This document shows, piece by piece, positions 1 through 12,966 of a stretch of 64,000 nt of DNA (positions within the stretch are counted from its first letter, which is position 1; each line of letters opens with the position of its first letter). The position numbers and the translations under genes were made by a program. The stretch covers positions 89,910 through 153,909 of the forward strand of contig MU839188.1 of assembly GCA_030685235.1 (NCBI GenBank), read 5' to 3'. The notes under the pieces are model-generated. The model ran no database searches. It was not told where the DNA came from and worked only from the letters and a program-made list of their open reading frames with translations. The stretch comes from Copromyces sp. CBS 386.78. Its lineage: Eukaryota; Ascomycota; Sordariomycetes; Sordariales; Sordariaceae.

Positions 1-2727
1 GGGATGGGATTGTTCAACAACAACAACAACAACAACAACAACGACGACGGTCCGGGACTGGATAAAGTTCGGTTGCTTTGAGACCTGACCTGACCAGAGA
101 CGAGACGAGACGACCAACAACGCCAAAACAGGCTGGATGGATGGGGAGTCATGGGAGCTTTTATGTACACTACACTACAACTACGGCTTACACCAGATCC
201 AAAACAGTATGGTACACTACCTACCATCCATGCTTACGGTCCTTCTATTCTAGTGTACGGAGCCACATTGACCTTTATTCAGCCCCAGCCAGCCAGACAG
301 CTTCAATCTGCAAGCTGTATGACAGCGTGGGATAGTGTAGACCAACCAGTCCAGTCCAGATGGGGTATCCAAGAGGCGGATACGTATTTCCAAGACTCGA
401 TGGCGCCCAATAAGCCTTTACCGATGGTTGGCCGGAGGGTCGTAACGGGTGGGTGGGAGAGAGTGACAGGGGTATGTACAGGCAAGTATGGAGAGCATCA
501 ACTCAGGGTCGTATATAACTGGTAACGTAACTGTGAAAGTTAATCCTAATCGTAGAAAGTAGAACGGATGCCCGGCTGGGGCACTGCTCAGCCTCTTGTC
601 TGTCTTCGTCTTGTCTTGTCTCTTTTTTTCCTTGTTCCTTTTTCTGTTCTTCCTGAAATTCAATTCGTGGGAGTGCCCTCGAGCTTTCAGCCCCCGTAAG
701 TGTAGAATAAGTGGTGGCTCCGATCCCAGACGGACGCATGGTGCCGGCTTTTTTTTTCTTTTTTGGTGTTCTGGGTGGAAGTCGTCATTGGCTCGTTTAT
801 TTTGAAGGGGCTTTGAGAAGAGAAAGAGAGAAAGACAAGGTGGGTTGGCGAGGGGAGAGTGAGCGAGGTGGGTGGGATTGGTCTCTGTTCCTGTTCAGCT
901 GGTAGCCTGGTGCGACGTGAAGAGACGAGGAGTCCCTACCGAGCCTAAGGTACCTAGTGTAGGTTATGTTGAAGATTCGATAAGTGAAGATGGAGGGAGG
1001 TTCAGCCGTTCAGGAAAGTGAAGTAAATTCTTTCTGAAGAGTCTCCTCTCTTACTCACTGCCTTCTGTCTCTTCAACTCTTAATTGCCAGGGAGGTTTGG
1101 TCCTGTTTGAGCTCCGCGGTTTCTCACACCTCTTCACCACTCTCAACCACATGCTGAATGAAGATGTCCAGCCCACGTTTCGTCAACGTCCATCGTACAT
1201 AGGTACATAGTAGAAACCCAAATCGTAAAAGCCACGCTTGGCATTGATATCCACCCAGCCCCTCTCCCCTCTATCCAATGTTACCCAATCTCACTCTCTC
1301 TCTCACTCTCTCTCTCTCTCCGCACGCTAGAAGGCCGCTAGCGGTTGCTTACAGAGTTACAGGTGTGTCGGTCCCTTTACTGTTTTCCACCAGGGCATTG
1401 TTCCGCGTTTTTATCCGCATTTGACTTTCGGATTTTAGTGTACGGCAGGCAGTGTCATTAATAACGGTAATAACTAGAAAATGCAGTTTTCTTTATGCTT
1501 TTTGCTGCTTTTTACTGCTTCTTGCTCCGAACCAACGGCATTGGGACTCCCCTCCCAAGAATCCGAGATGGAAAGATGCGATGCTGGGCGAGTCTGGGCT
1601 GGGCTGGGCTGGGCTGACAAGACGGAGCATTACAATGCCACGCACGCACGGGAAGTTCAAAAAAGCTGCCCTGCCGCTGTCAGCCTAACCTAACCATCGG
1701 AGCAGCCTCCGAGCCTAGACTAACTCTTGTAAAGCCTAGTCTATGTGATACTGTAGTGACAAGCCCGTGGCAAGGCAATGATTGACACGTTCGTCTCTCG
1801 TTTCTTCACCTGGATGCAAACTGTCGGAATCCAGTCAGCCCATTCAGCCTACCTTAACAAGTTGAGACGAGTTGATCTCGACGACAACAACGTGTGCTAG
1901 TTGAGTGACCGACTACCTGAATTTGTCGGGGCTGGTACGTACGTATTCAGTCTTGCGTTGTGTTTATTGGTCTTGTTTTGTTAAATGGGGCGAACCGAAC
2001 CAGACGAGCCGCTGCGGCCTCCTGACTGCTGCAGTGGTGCTTGTTACACAGAGACGACGCGCCATCGGGGATTCAAAAATCAAAAATCCAATATTGGCGA
2101 TCTGGCCCACTTTCGGTAAGCCCATCAAAGCTTGTTCACTTCGCAACTTTGCGATTTTGGGATAGCTTTGCGGTCGTCTGTCATTGGCTGAGGTGGTTCT
2201 GCTCACACGTTGTTGTGTACTTGTATTGAGTTGTTCGGGTCATCACTGGCCGATAAACAGGGGCATAGTCGTAGGTTCTATGGTTCCTGGAGGCTGACTC
2301 AGACCAGCCGGGCCTGCCTGGCAGTCCGTTGAATGGTTACGAGACATATCCCCAAACCCAAAGAGAAAGGGAATCAGGTTGAACGGTAATTGAAGTGCTT
2401 GAGTATGGTTGGTGGTGATGAAGGCATGGGTACCGTATCAAAGTTGATGTTTTTCGTGAGTAGAATCCGTCGTGGTTCATCCCAAGCTTCCATTGTCGAG
2501 GTTGGTCAGGTCGGTATGGTAAGTACCAAGTCCAGACCTGTTCAGTGTGCCAACCTACCTATCCGAACATGAAGGTGCACCTAAACGCTTACAATACACC
2601 AAAAGCTCGAGCCATTCCCTCATCATCATCATCATCATCATCATCACCCACTGGCATTCTTCCGCTGAACAATATCTCAGCTATTCACTTCTTTCTTAAC
2701 CTTTCATCATCTTGATCTGAGTTAGCG
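1..2727. other. Gene-poor intergenic region
   Basis: No reading frame here has a convincing protein or codon pattern; the open frames are short and overlap on both strands. It holds simple repeats: a CAA run near 16-41, a CT-rich run around 1290-1320, T-rich tracts near 610-650 and 750-765, and an ATC run at about 2621-2647. It may include untranslated or promoter sequence of a gene to the left of the window, but nothing decides this. Confidence 0.6.
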
Positions 2728-2732
2728 GATAC

Positions 2733-2906
2733 TGTCAGATTGTAGGGTGGAGATCTCGACCAGATGAGGCGAGTCCCAGTCACCTGATTAAAGTCTTGGC
2801 ATTTCCGGGATACTCGAGCACCCCCCAGACCTTCTAGAGCGGATTAGTTATATAACTAGTTTTTAGATAGTTCAATCAACTAGATTACATACTAGTAAAT
2901 CTAATA
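2733..2906 (+). repeat. 5' LTR of Copia element A
   Basis: This 174-bp LTR begins TGTCAGATTG and ends AATCTAATA, the RIP-changed form of AATCTGACA. It aligns without visible gaps to 7991-8164. Its outer half keeps G/C bases, while its inner half carries most of the C-to-T and G-to-A changes. Confidence 0.93.
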
Positions 2907-5900
2907 ATTAATAGTCTGATACGCGCATTACCTATTAATACGACGATTAGTATTAATTAATAATTAATAATTAAACTAAACGATACAATATCTCTTTTAA
3001 AGATTAGTAACGATATTAAGGAGAATATCGCCTATTTTAAAGATAGCGATAACTAAATCCGTTGGGAGCCTATACTCTAATTAAAATACAATTCGGATAC
3101 CCTTAAAGAATAAATTTAAGGCAAAATCGAGAGACCTACAGCACCGAAATAACTTAATCCTAACTAATACCCTATTACTAAAAAAATAAAAGTACGGATT
3201 AAAGCTATTAAAATTGAATTTAATAATTTTAATAATAGAACCGTCGTCTAAACTAACTTAGACGAAGTAATTTAAAGAATTCTTCTTACCGAACTTAAAG
3301 AATATAACGAAATAATTTTCGATACCCTCATTACCAAAGTAAATTTATTTAATAAGGAATTCTTTAAATTAGAACTTACGTTCTATCCCGATAATAAGAA
3401 AGATTAGAAAGAATTTATAGCTAGCGATAAAATTATATATATTTAAATAAAATTATTAATTAATTACGGTTTATAAGATAATATTATAAAAGAGGAGTAG
3501 GAAATTAACGAATAATATAAAAGATTTAAAATTATAATTAATTATAAAGTAGTCGATAAATAAATTAGAACTCGGAAGTAATATTAAAAAGTTATTACCG
3601 TACTTACAAAAGAACTTAAGAATTAGGGTAATTAATTTTAAACTTAGTCTACCGTAATAAATAATAGTTAAATAATAAGTATTAGAAAGATTAAAATCCT
3701 TAATTCTTAATATATTAATTTTATTAACGTAATTAAAATCGTACGCTCTAAATAGTATAAAGGTATTTAAAAGTTTAATAAAGAAATAATTACTAGGATT
3801 CTTATTTTTACAGAAGTATATAAAGACTTTAAAAGATATAGTATCGATTCTATAAAACGTAAAGTACTTCCTAAGGGAGGATATTACAGTACTTTTAACA
3901 TTAGTAAAATTAGTATCGAATTTAATAGTTAGAAATTTATACTTAATAATAATTATAATAAAAATACCTATAATAAGAATGTTCGTTAAGAAGGTAAGAA
4001 TAATAAAAAGTTTACGGGTATTAGGCCTAAAAGTATTATATTTAGGAAAAGAAAATACTAATTAGATACGTCCGAATTTCAAACGTATAAGAGATTTAGT
4101 CTCCCTATATAAAGAATATACGAAAGATCCTTATATACCCTTAAAAAGTATTAATATATTAATTTAAGCATTAAATTTAAAAAGGTTATTAGGTTAAACC
4201 CCTATACCCGTCGTATTATTAAAGAAAACTTTATAAAAGACTTAGAATTTATTAGAAAAATAGAGTGTATTATAATTAAAAATAGCGGAAAAGAGAAAGT
4301 ACCTAAGAAATAGGAAAACGTATAATTATTTAATATGAATATAAATTGTAATATTACTTATAGAGCGACCTTTTAAATTAGCGGGGCGTATTAAATTAGG
4401 GAGGAGATTTACCCCTTTAAGAATTTAGCGATTTTCGATTCTAGTAATTTACTTTATATTTTTAATAAAATTATTTATTTCTTTTATTTTTATTATATTA
4501 ATTTAAATAATTATATATAGGCTAGAGATACTTAAGTAGCGATTAAAGGGTTTAGAGAAGTTAATATTATTATTAGAGGAAAGAACGGTCCCTTAAAGCT
4601 ATAGCTAAAAGAGGTCGCTTTTTACTTTAATTTCGCTATTAATTTCGTCTTTTATATCTAATTGCGAAGGTAGGGTTTTTATTAGGATTATCGCCCTCTT
4701 AATAATTATTTAAAGAAAGTTAATAAATTATTTTTTTATTATTTAAATACTATTTATAATTAAACGGTTATAGAAATTATTCCCCTTTTATTTATTAAAA
4801 CTTCGTTTATAATACGTTAATACGAAATTACCTCTTATATTCGACGTCCTTCTAAGTAAATAGTAGATATTTAATATTTACGATTTAGGTACTTAGGACT
4901 ATAAGTATTCGATTATTTATAAAACGTTAACGGAATACGAATTTGTAGTATACTATTAATTAAATTCGATGCGTACGTTATAGTAAAGATTAAGCGATAA
5001 ATTTACTATATACTTAGGGACCGCGGCTATAAATTAAGGGAGAGATTCGAAATAAACTTCTTCGAATTTAACGAAGGAAGTAACAGGGTTAAATATTTCC
5101 TCTTTATTATATATTACTAATCTAATTATATTTAAAATTATTACTTATTTAATTATTAAGCAATCATTATCGCTATTACGCTAATATCTTATATCGATAT
5201 ATTTAAATAACGGTATAATATTAGCGTTAAAACTTTCGAATTCGATAATAAATTTATAAATAATAAGATCTAATAAAGGTTATTATAACGAGGAATAATA
5301 ATTAAACCTTCTACTCCTAATATATAAATATAAAATAGTAGGGTAGAGCGTTTAGGGGGTATAATTAAAGAAAGATATAATATTATATTAATAAATTCGA
5401 AATTTCTAATCGATTTATAATTAGAAATTACTACCGCAACTATTTATTTTATTAATAAATCCCCTTAATACCTTTATAATTAGAAATCTCTATTTAAACA
5501 GTTTTATATTTATATTATTCAATAATACAGTTATTAAGAGGTATGCAAACTAAATTTGAATTACTTTAAAATCTATAGCCATAAAGCTTTTATAATAACG
5601 AATACCGTTTAGAAGAAAAAGAAGCGGCGTTAAAAGTATTTATTTAAAGTATAAATAAATTTCTTTTTTAATTATTTAACGACTTTAATCTATTATATAT
5701 AGAATTTGTATATAAATTAGATTATTTAGATTAGAAATGTAATCTTTAACGAAGAGATTATATATAATCCAAATTTTAAGAAATTAAAAAAGGATTTATA
5801 GATTAGTAGCGAGGAATTGGCGGATTTGCTTAATAAATTTAACGAGCCGTATAATAAATTTTCGGGGGTATTTGAATTATTAGAAAGAAAAGGCTACAGC

Positions 5901-7990
5901 TTTTAAAATAATATTAATAACAGTAATATTAAACTATTACTATTAAGCCTTCTAAATAGAGATTACGAATAAAATTAAAATACTTCTTAGGAAGAGGATA
6001 ATTAGTTATAAGAAGGAGTTAATCCGTATTATATTTTAAATAAGATATTTATTAAATATATTATAAATATATATCCGTCGCTTCTATTAACCCCGCTAAT
6101 AATATTTAACGTAAATTATATAATAAATTGCATAGTTTATAAATATTTATATTAATAAAAACCCTAAGAAGCCGTATTTAATATTAGGAAATTATTCTAA
6201 CTAGTCTTTAAAACAATAGGGAAGATTATTATTAAAGCGGAAGTATATCAGCTAATTACTAAATTAAGCCGATTTAATAGAATTTATTAATAAGATTTAC
6301 CCCCTATATTTAAGTAGTATAGCGATTTAAATAATTATTTATTAAGCTAACTCTTTAAAGAGGTAGAAAAAACTTATTTATAAAATTATAAAAATATAAA
6401 GATGTAAATCGAAATTAGCGGGGATATACTACGGTTAAAATATAAATAAATTTTTAATTATATATAAGTATACGTTTATAAATTTAATAAGAATAGGACG
6501 TTTAATAAGTATAAAATATAGTTCGTTGTAAAAGGCGATTAATAGAATAAAAATAGTATAAATATATACGCTTTTACTTTAATAAGGAGGTTATTTAAAT
6601 TTATTATCGCTCTCGCTATAAAATTCAACTTCGAATTGATTTAGTATAATACAGTTAATACCTTTATTAATATATATTTCGATAAGGAGATTTATATACG
6701 TATACCTCCCGGGTATTAAATCCCTAGTAAGGTTTTCAAATTGATTAAAGTATTATATAGTTTACGACGAATACTTTTATTATAGTAAAGGGAGCTTAGC
6801 GGTACGTTTAAATCTATAGGCTTCGAAGTAATCCTTAAAAATCCGTATATTATAAAGAAGAATAATATTTTTATATTCTACTACATTAACGATATTATAT
6901 TTGCGTTTAATAAAAATAAAATAGAAGAAGTTAATAAATATGTTATAGAACTATAATTAAAATATCACTTTATAAAAAGAAACGAATTCTAATAGCTTTT
7001 AGGTATTAAAATTATTTGCGATTAAGACTAAAAAAAGATCTAACTATTATAAGAAGCCTATATCGAAAAGATCTCCAAACTATTTAAATTTAGTTTTTAA
7101 CCTATTTTAGTACTTATAAGGCATATAGAATTAGCTTTATACGAGGGTACTACTAGCTATATAGAAATCCGCTCCTACTAAATTAATATAGGCTTACTAC
7201 TATATATAGCGGTTAATATTCAATTAAATATTATATTCTTAATAAGTAAATTAATACGATATAATTATAATCCTAATCTTACTTATTTAATAATTAGCGA
7301 AAAGGTAATATAATATTTTCGAATTATTAAAATTTAAATACTATATTTCGGCAGTAGCGACTAATTGGAAATAGCTTTAAATATTTTATTTACAAATAAT
7401 TTAAACAATTGAAAGAATTTATAGGGTTTTATAATTAAATTTTGTAGTAGTTTAATCTATTAAAGTATAATTAAATAGACTACTATTGTAATTTCAATAA
7501 TAGAAGTAGAATTATATATAGTTAAGAAAGTAATTAAAGAAACTTTATTTATAATGTAGTTAATATCTATTTTAGGAGTAAAATTATTAAAAAATTCTAT
7601 TCCTATTCTACAATATAATAATAAGTAAATTATTAGGGCGCTTATAGAAGAGACCCCTACTTTTAATATTAAGATAAAATATATAAATATCTATAAATAC
7701 TAGCTAAAAGAGGAGATCTTTACTAAGAAAACGCTTAAAACCGAATATTTAAATATAAAATTAATGCTAGTAAATAGATTAATAAAAGTATTAGATATTC
7801 TAAAGTATAAGAAATTTAGAGAGTTTCTAAGTATAGTAGAGAAATTACCCCGGAAGAAGGATAATCCGGGATTGGAGGAGATTGATCTAGACGATTTGGA
7901 TGAGAAATTGGGTTTGAATATATAAGAAATCTGTAAATAACTTTACTTTTAACCTCAAACAGGCAAAAGAGGTCTGTAAGTAAGGGGGTG

Positions 7991-8164
7991 TATTAGATTG
8001 TAGGATGGAGATCTCGACTAGATAAGGCGAGTCCCAGTCACCTAATTAAGGTCTTGGCATTTCCGGGATACCCGAGCACCCCCCAGACCTTCTAGAGCGG
8101 ATCAGTCATATAGCCAGTTTCTAGACAGTTAAATCAACTAGATCATACACCAGTAAATCTGACA
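7991..8164 (+). repeat. 3' LTR of Copia element A
   Basis: This 174-bp LTR begins TATTAGATTG, mutated from TGTCAGATTG, and ends with intact AATCTGACA next to the target duplication GATAC. Changes are concentrated in its inner (left) half, the mirror image of the 5' LTR. Confidence 0.93.
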
Positions 8165-8169
8165 GATAC

Positions 8170-8792
8170 AGCCTTTTTGGATTCCCAGTACCTCTAACGT
8201 TGAAACCCACCCTATTGTACTTGGGCGAAACCACCACGCGACCAATGACACCTTACGGGTACGCTACCCATACCCAGATGACATGGGTCGAGATCGATCG
8301 CAGGCTGTGATGCAAAAGACCGACGGCGAATTGCGGCTCTGGGTCCTTGAAAACTCAATGGCCATTGTGAGGGTGGTCACAAGGCTTCTTCTCGTGCTGG
8401 TTCAAAGGTAGAATGCATGGTATTGGTTTGTCTGGGTATCGAAAAGAGGTCTTGCAAACCGTCACAACGCAGAAAAAGTTCCAATTATCACCTTGGATTT
8501 GATCATACTTTGTTCGAAAACATTTGACGGCTTCTCTGGCGGCCTCATTCATAGTCTGGGCCCCATCCGTCTCCGTTTGCGCCCCCAACTCCCTTAAGCA
8601 TGGCGCTGATGGATGATGATATGCATGACATAAATGTGGAAAAATCATGTATGCACCCGGCCATACTCCTGATATATGTCTCCTTCTTCCTCCCCTCCTC
8701 TTCTTCTCTTTGTCAAAAGTCCCGCCCTTTAGCTTCGTTGGTCAAGGCCGTAATATCCTCCTCGCCTACCTCGTTTTCGTCCCTCCGCTTAT
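8170..8792. other. Spacer between element A and the kinase gene
   Basis: Normal base composition returns immediately after the target duplication. This stretch probably holds the 3' UTR of the minus-strand kinase gene. The only frame worth noting is at 8355-8648 on the minus strand, listed separately. Confidence 0.55.
8355..8648 (-). other. Possible small ORF with weak dynein light chain (LC8)-like stretch
   Basis: This 97-codon frame starts with ATG at 8648. Its middle part (MNEAAREAV...RTKYDQ followed by GDNWNFFCVV) loosely recalls the helix and Trp-x-x-Cys/Ile-Val strand of LC8 dynein light chains. The remainder does not match, and the family's GxNFGSxVTHET core is absent. It could be a chance ORF inside the kinase 3' region, a decayed fragment, or one exon of a small gene. 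I cannot assign a function. Confidence 0.15.
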
Positions 8793-11030
8793 TTAACCAA
8801 TAACAACCCGGGCTCCCTCTTTGCCCAGAACTCCCCTCTCTTTCGGCTTCGGGCTGCTTCCCCTACCCTTCTTGCCCTTAAACAATCCAAATATTCCTCC
8901 ACCTCCTCCGCTTTCTCTCCCACCATGCGCCCCTTCACCATGTGCAGCCGCCGCATCCGCCGGCAGGGTGGCATCCTGTCTTGCCAAATCGCTCCAGCTA
9001 CCTGCTCCATCCAGCGTAACCTGCATACCTCCCGTCGGACTTTCTACCATCAACGATGACGATCCGTGTGCTCGGCCCTGGCGACCTGACGTGGTGTAGG
9101 ATTGAGGATAAGGAGGCAATGGCGGAGCACGGCTAGTGGGAACGGCGCCGCTGCGGCCTTGGCGGTGCGAACTGGTGGGTCGAGGCCCGATGGCAGCCCG
9201 TTGCGAGTCGTAGGCGTTGTAGGCCTGATAATGTGAGTGGGCGCTTTGCAAAGAGTTGCTTCGTTCGGGGTTCTTCGGAATCGAGTTGGTTCGCGCTGGG
9301 ACGATTCGGTCCTGAGATTGTTGCCCGCTGTGATTGCTGGGAGGGTTGAAGGAGGAGCGGCTGCCGTTGGGGTGGTGGGTTTGGACCGATTGTGAGTGCG
9401 TGGGCGCATGCGAGCTCATCTGAGTCGCTTCGCCTGTTGTAAGTGCTTGCCCCGGGTGGACAATTTCGTCTGGGACGGGTGTGGGTTGACTGTTGGGTGT
9501 CTCGACTTGCCCCTCGGTGATTCTAGGGTTTGTTAGCATGGTAACCGTTAGCGCAAGTGATGTGGGACATACTTCTTGTAGGCAGCTAATGTGTAATCGA
9601 AGGGTTTGAAATCGGTCTCAATCATCCGATAAAGCTCATCTTCGCGGATCTCCTTGTCTGTGGCGTCATCCTTTAGCTTCTCACGCGGCTTCTGCCTCCT
9701 TGCCCGGGCTTCTAGTGGCGCTTCTTCCAATAATAGCTCCTCCAAGTCGTATGTAGCATCGAAATTCGTCTTGTCTGACGACGGAACAAACACAGGCTCT
9801 ATTTGCTTCTTCTCGAGTGCGTCGAAGTCGATGACAGAGAAGAATTCGTGGTAGATGAAGCTCTCCCAGGTGTGACCCAAACGCTTATCTGGGTTGAACT
9901 CCAAAGCGTCCTTTATGGCGTACATACAGCTTAGCTGGACTGGAGGCTGTGTGACGGGGAATTTGGGGTTGGCGGCTTGGATAGTCTGGCTGAGTGATGA
10001 TTCGGAGTGGCCCTCAAATGGCCTCTGTTTGTAGAGTCAGCATGGTTTGTCTTGTCAAGTGAGATGGCGCAGCAAGACATTATAGTCCGGCCAGCCCTCG
10101 ATTCTGATGGTACGTACCTTGTTATAAATGCACTCGTAGAACAAAACACCCAATGACCACCAATCAGCTCGGACATCGTAGCCCTTGCCAGCGTAGACTT
10201 CTGGCGCAAGGTATGCCAAGGTACCGGACTTGCTCGTTAATGGTCTTCCCGGTATAACGTCCGAGGCAACATTCTGATAGCGTACATAATTAGCCTGGTG
10301 AACGCAAGAATAGGGGCCCACGGTCTGGCGCGTACAAAGTCAGTTAAATGGACATGGCCATCAGCATCGAGAAGCACGTTATCGGGCTTGACGTCTCTGT
10401 GGATAATATTATGCTGATGGACATAGCGCAAGGCACAGCCGAGCTCCGCGATCCAAAACCTTACCGCCGCTTCGGTAAATGTCTTTCTCGAGATGTGGAA
10501 ACGTAGATCACCGCCGCTCATGAGGTCAACGACCAGGTACCTGGGTTCGTCGTCAGCTATTTTCCCGCCAATGTCGAACTCGGTTGCAACGTACATGTAC
10601 TCGATATCCTGGAAGCTGTATCGCAAGTTGCAAATAAAGGGGTGGTTGACATGTTCGAGCATTCGCCGTTCTCGGATGATATTTCTAACACTCTCAGACC
10701 GTACAACTGGGGAGAGTTAGCCATTGTGACTTGGTCTCCTCGAGGTCGTACCAAGCCTACCTTCATCTTTTCTAATGTATTTCAGGGCGAATGATAGACC
10801 GGTATCTTTTCGCTCGACAATGCGCACCTTGCCAAAGGCACCTCGGCCGACTACTCGTAGGAGACGGAAGTGATTAAGGTTCACTGCGACACGTGTCTAG
10901 TCAGCATTGCAACTTTGGATCAAAGACGGACACGTGGAACTGGAGCCTGGACAAGCCGAGACAGCAAAGAGGAGAGTATCTTCTTACCTTCGCCGTCAAG
11001 ATCGACGGGCTTTCCCTGGTTGTTTCCCAT
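8793..11030 (-). CDS. STK32/YANK-type AGC serine/threonine kinase, N-myristoylated
   Basis: Seven exons on the minus strand: 10988-11030, 10761-10883, 10601-10706, 10336-10540, 10118-10273, 9573-10024 and 8793-9522, giving 604 aa. The start is the ATG opening [14 protein letters not shown], a good N-myristoylation signal, so the kinase probably sits at membranes. The kinase domain spans roughly residues 18-280: Gly loop [11 protein letters not shown] lysine in FALKYIRK, catalytic HRDVKPDN (Asp140), DFN at 158-160 in place of DFG, and [12 protein letters not shown] for DFG is known in STK32/YANK kinases. A conserved block after the domain ([19 protein letters not shown], then [18 protein letters not shown]) is typical of the fungal orthologues. 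The last exon encodes a Ser/Pro/His-rich disordered tail ending in a basic [10 protein letters not shown] segment. Substrates are unknown. Intron 3 (10541-10600) is 60 nt and stop-free in frame, so a 20-residue insertion isoform is possible. Confidence 0.92.
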
Positions 11031-11349
11031 CCCGCCCTGCCGACAGCTTTTCTATACGCGGTCGAAAAGCGGCTGACTTTTTCTTCTCCCAAAGTATATA
11101 TAAAATCGAACAAAGATTTAGGCGATACAGTCCATGCCGGGGACAGCTGCGGCGGGGGCTGTTGATAGCTGGACAAAGTGTCGCCTGGTGGTGCTGCGGT
11201 GGGTCTGTCACAAGTCGCCAAGTGGGAACCCAAGATTAATGATTATTCGGGTTTCAGGTCTTGGCACTAGTCGAGTTCAGCAGCGAAGATCTTTGTCTTT
11301 TCGATTCGAAGCGGAAATATCCCGTCTTTCGTTCCTGGCACGCGCAATC

Positions 11350-11386
<37 letters not shown>

Positions 11387-12966
11387 AGCGTTGCTGGCCG
11401 AGCTCCTCGCTCCTTCTGTGTGTTTACGTCACGGCACGGACTGGCCGCAGCGAATCGCGAGGTCGAATCGAAGGTCGAGGAAGATCGTTGTTCGAGACCA
11501 CCGCGATGGGCTAGCGGATACGGTTGTGTGTCTTGTCTGAGGCGGCGGTTGATCTTGCGGCGCTTCGTGAACACAAGCCTGGACCCTGGATCTGGGGGCC
11601 TATCGTATGCGACCAGCGACGTTATTCGGTATCGATGACGGAATGCGGTGAGGAGCGATTGGCGAGCGAGGATATGTGGCGTGCGAACTCGATTGAAACT
11701 GGTGGATGTCGTCGTCGTCGTCGTGGATTCGATTCGCCTCGAGTTGGGTGAATGTGAAAAGATGGAAAAGCGAGGACAGAGCCGGAGATGTGGTGAGCAC
11801 TATGGTACTGGAGGCCACAAGGACTTGGAAGCGGAGACGAGCGGAAGAAGCTCCAGGCTCAACCAGTGGGCAGGTCTTGAACGGGTCTCTTGGTGAACGG
11901 GGGGTAGGCCGAAATGAAGGACAGCGATAGTCTATCTTTGTTTTAGTGGAGGGATAGAGCTTCTCTTTTTAGTGCCGCAATTGGGGGAGGGGGGGACCCC
12001 GTAGTCAATTGCGAGTGCCGGGTTGGGGTGACTGGTTGAGATTATGTTTGCTCTTGGAGTGTGCCTTGTGTGTGTAGCAGGGTGTCGAACGGTGGTTGTG
12101 AGTAGGAGAAGGCTTTGTTCATAGGCGCGAAATTGAAGAGGCGATATAGGATGAGAAAACGGAAGCATGTGGGTTGGACGGCGACAACAGGATGCAAATG
12201 TGGATGGCCGGGGACAAGACGGACGGACGGGCAACGAACGGGACGGGAAACAACAAAGAAGCAATGGAAGGTGGTCCGTGGCGGCGGTGGTGGTGGTGGC
12301 GGTCGGGTCGGGTGTCCTTGAGGTACAATAGAGGAGGCTAACAGCTAAAATGATGGGTGACCAGTGGCTTCCCGCTGAAAAGGCAGGCTCCGTGGGTACC
12401 CTGACATGCGCCAGATTAGTGCCGACGCCCGCCATGTTTTACACGCCCCATCCCGGCTGAACGGGCAAACGGTACGGATAGGAGATCCACTCCCGAGATA
12501 AACACCAGTCAGCGCCCGCCAACCGTCGATGGTCTTTGATATGGTGTCTCTGATGTCTCCGAGGCCTGTTGTAATTGGTGGTAATGATGATGGCGATAAC
12601 CTGAACTCCAAAATGCCCCTATTCTGAAGTGTCTAATGGTGTTGTAGAGTGACTGGAGTTGACATGTCAATCCCCCCTTTCACAGAATCTGTTAGAGGCT
12701 GTTAGAGAGAGAGAGAGACGGATCCACCGACTGCAGGTTTCCATCTCACTGCTCCTTCCTTCTTCAGCGGCCTTCCTGTTTGTGGACGCTCTGTCCGCTG
12801 AGTGTCAACTGAAAGCGAAAGAGAATGGATGGCAGTTTCAGCCGATTATCGGAAGAACAGACCGATACCGCATATCGCCCAGTGTTTGATGGTGACCTGA
12901 GGCTTGAAGCTATTTCCCCAACATTCCAACAGTCTTAAGCTTGTGGGGAAACCACACGGCAGTCGC
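11031..12966. other. Upstream/promoter region of the kinase gene
   Basis: No supported gene is visible. A GT dinucleotide run lies at about 11351-11384, a GTC/GTT run near 11706-11726 and a GGC/GGT run near 12280-12305. Many overlapping frames are open here because the DNA is GC-rich and repetitive, but none has a recognisable protein. It probably contains the kinase promoter and 5' UTR. Confidence 0.5.
11351..11384. repeat. GT microsatellite
   Basis: An uninterrupted run of about 17 GT units lies upstream of the kinase gene. It is a simple sequence repeat likely to vary in length between strains. Confidence 0.95.

Larger units (their letters stand above)
2728..8169 (+). mobile_element. RIP-inactivated Ty1/Copia LTR retrotransposon (element A)
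   Basis: The element proper is 2733-8164, with 174-bp LTRs ending in the inverted pair TGTCAGATT/AATCTGACA, and a perfect target duplication GATAC at 2728-2732 and 8165-8169. Order and motifs fit Copia on the plus strand. There is a protease-like DSG..LHIFN remnant near 4431-4470 and an integrase remnant near 5060-5240 (EFNEGSN...YFLF, then VKTFEFDNK). A reverse-transcriptase YVDD box, now YINDIIFAF, lies near 6880-6915, followed by LLGIKI and an AYIEKI block. An RNase H ELY..KKVIKETLF remnant lies near 7510-7550. A purine-rich tract (AAGTAAGGGGGTG) sits just before the 3' LTR. Every frame is broken by many stops, and the base changes are C-to-T and G-to-A, typical of RIP. It is dead as a coding element. 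Confidence 0.93.

Noticed and set aside
2907..2945. Primer-binding site of Copia element A
   Set aside because: The sequence after the 5' LTR is RIP-altered and I could not match it to a specific tRNA with confidence.
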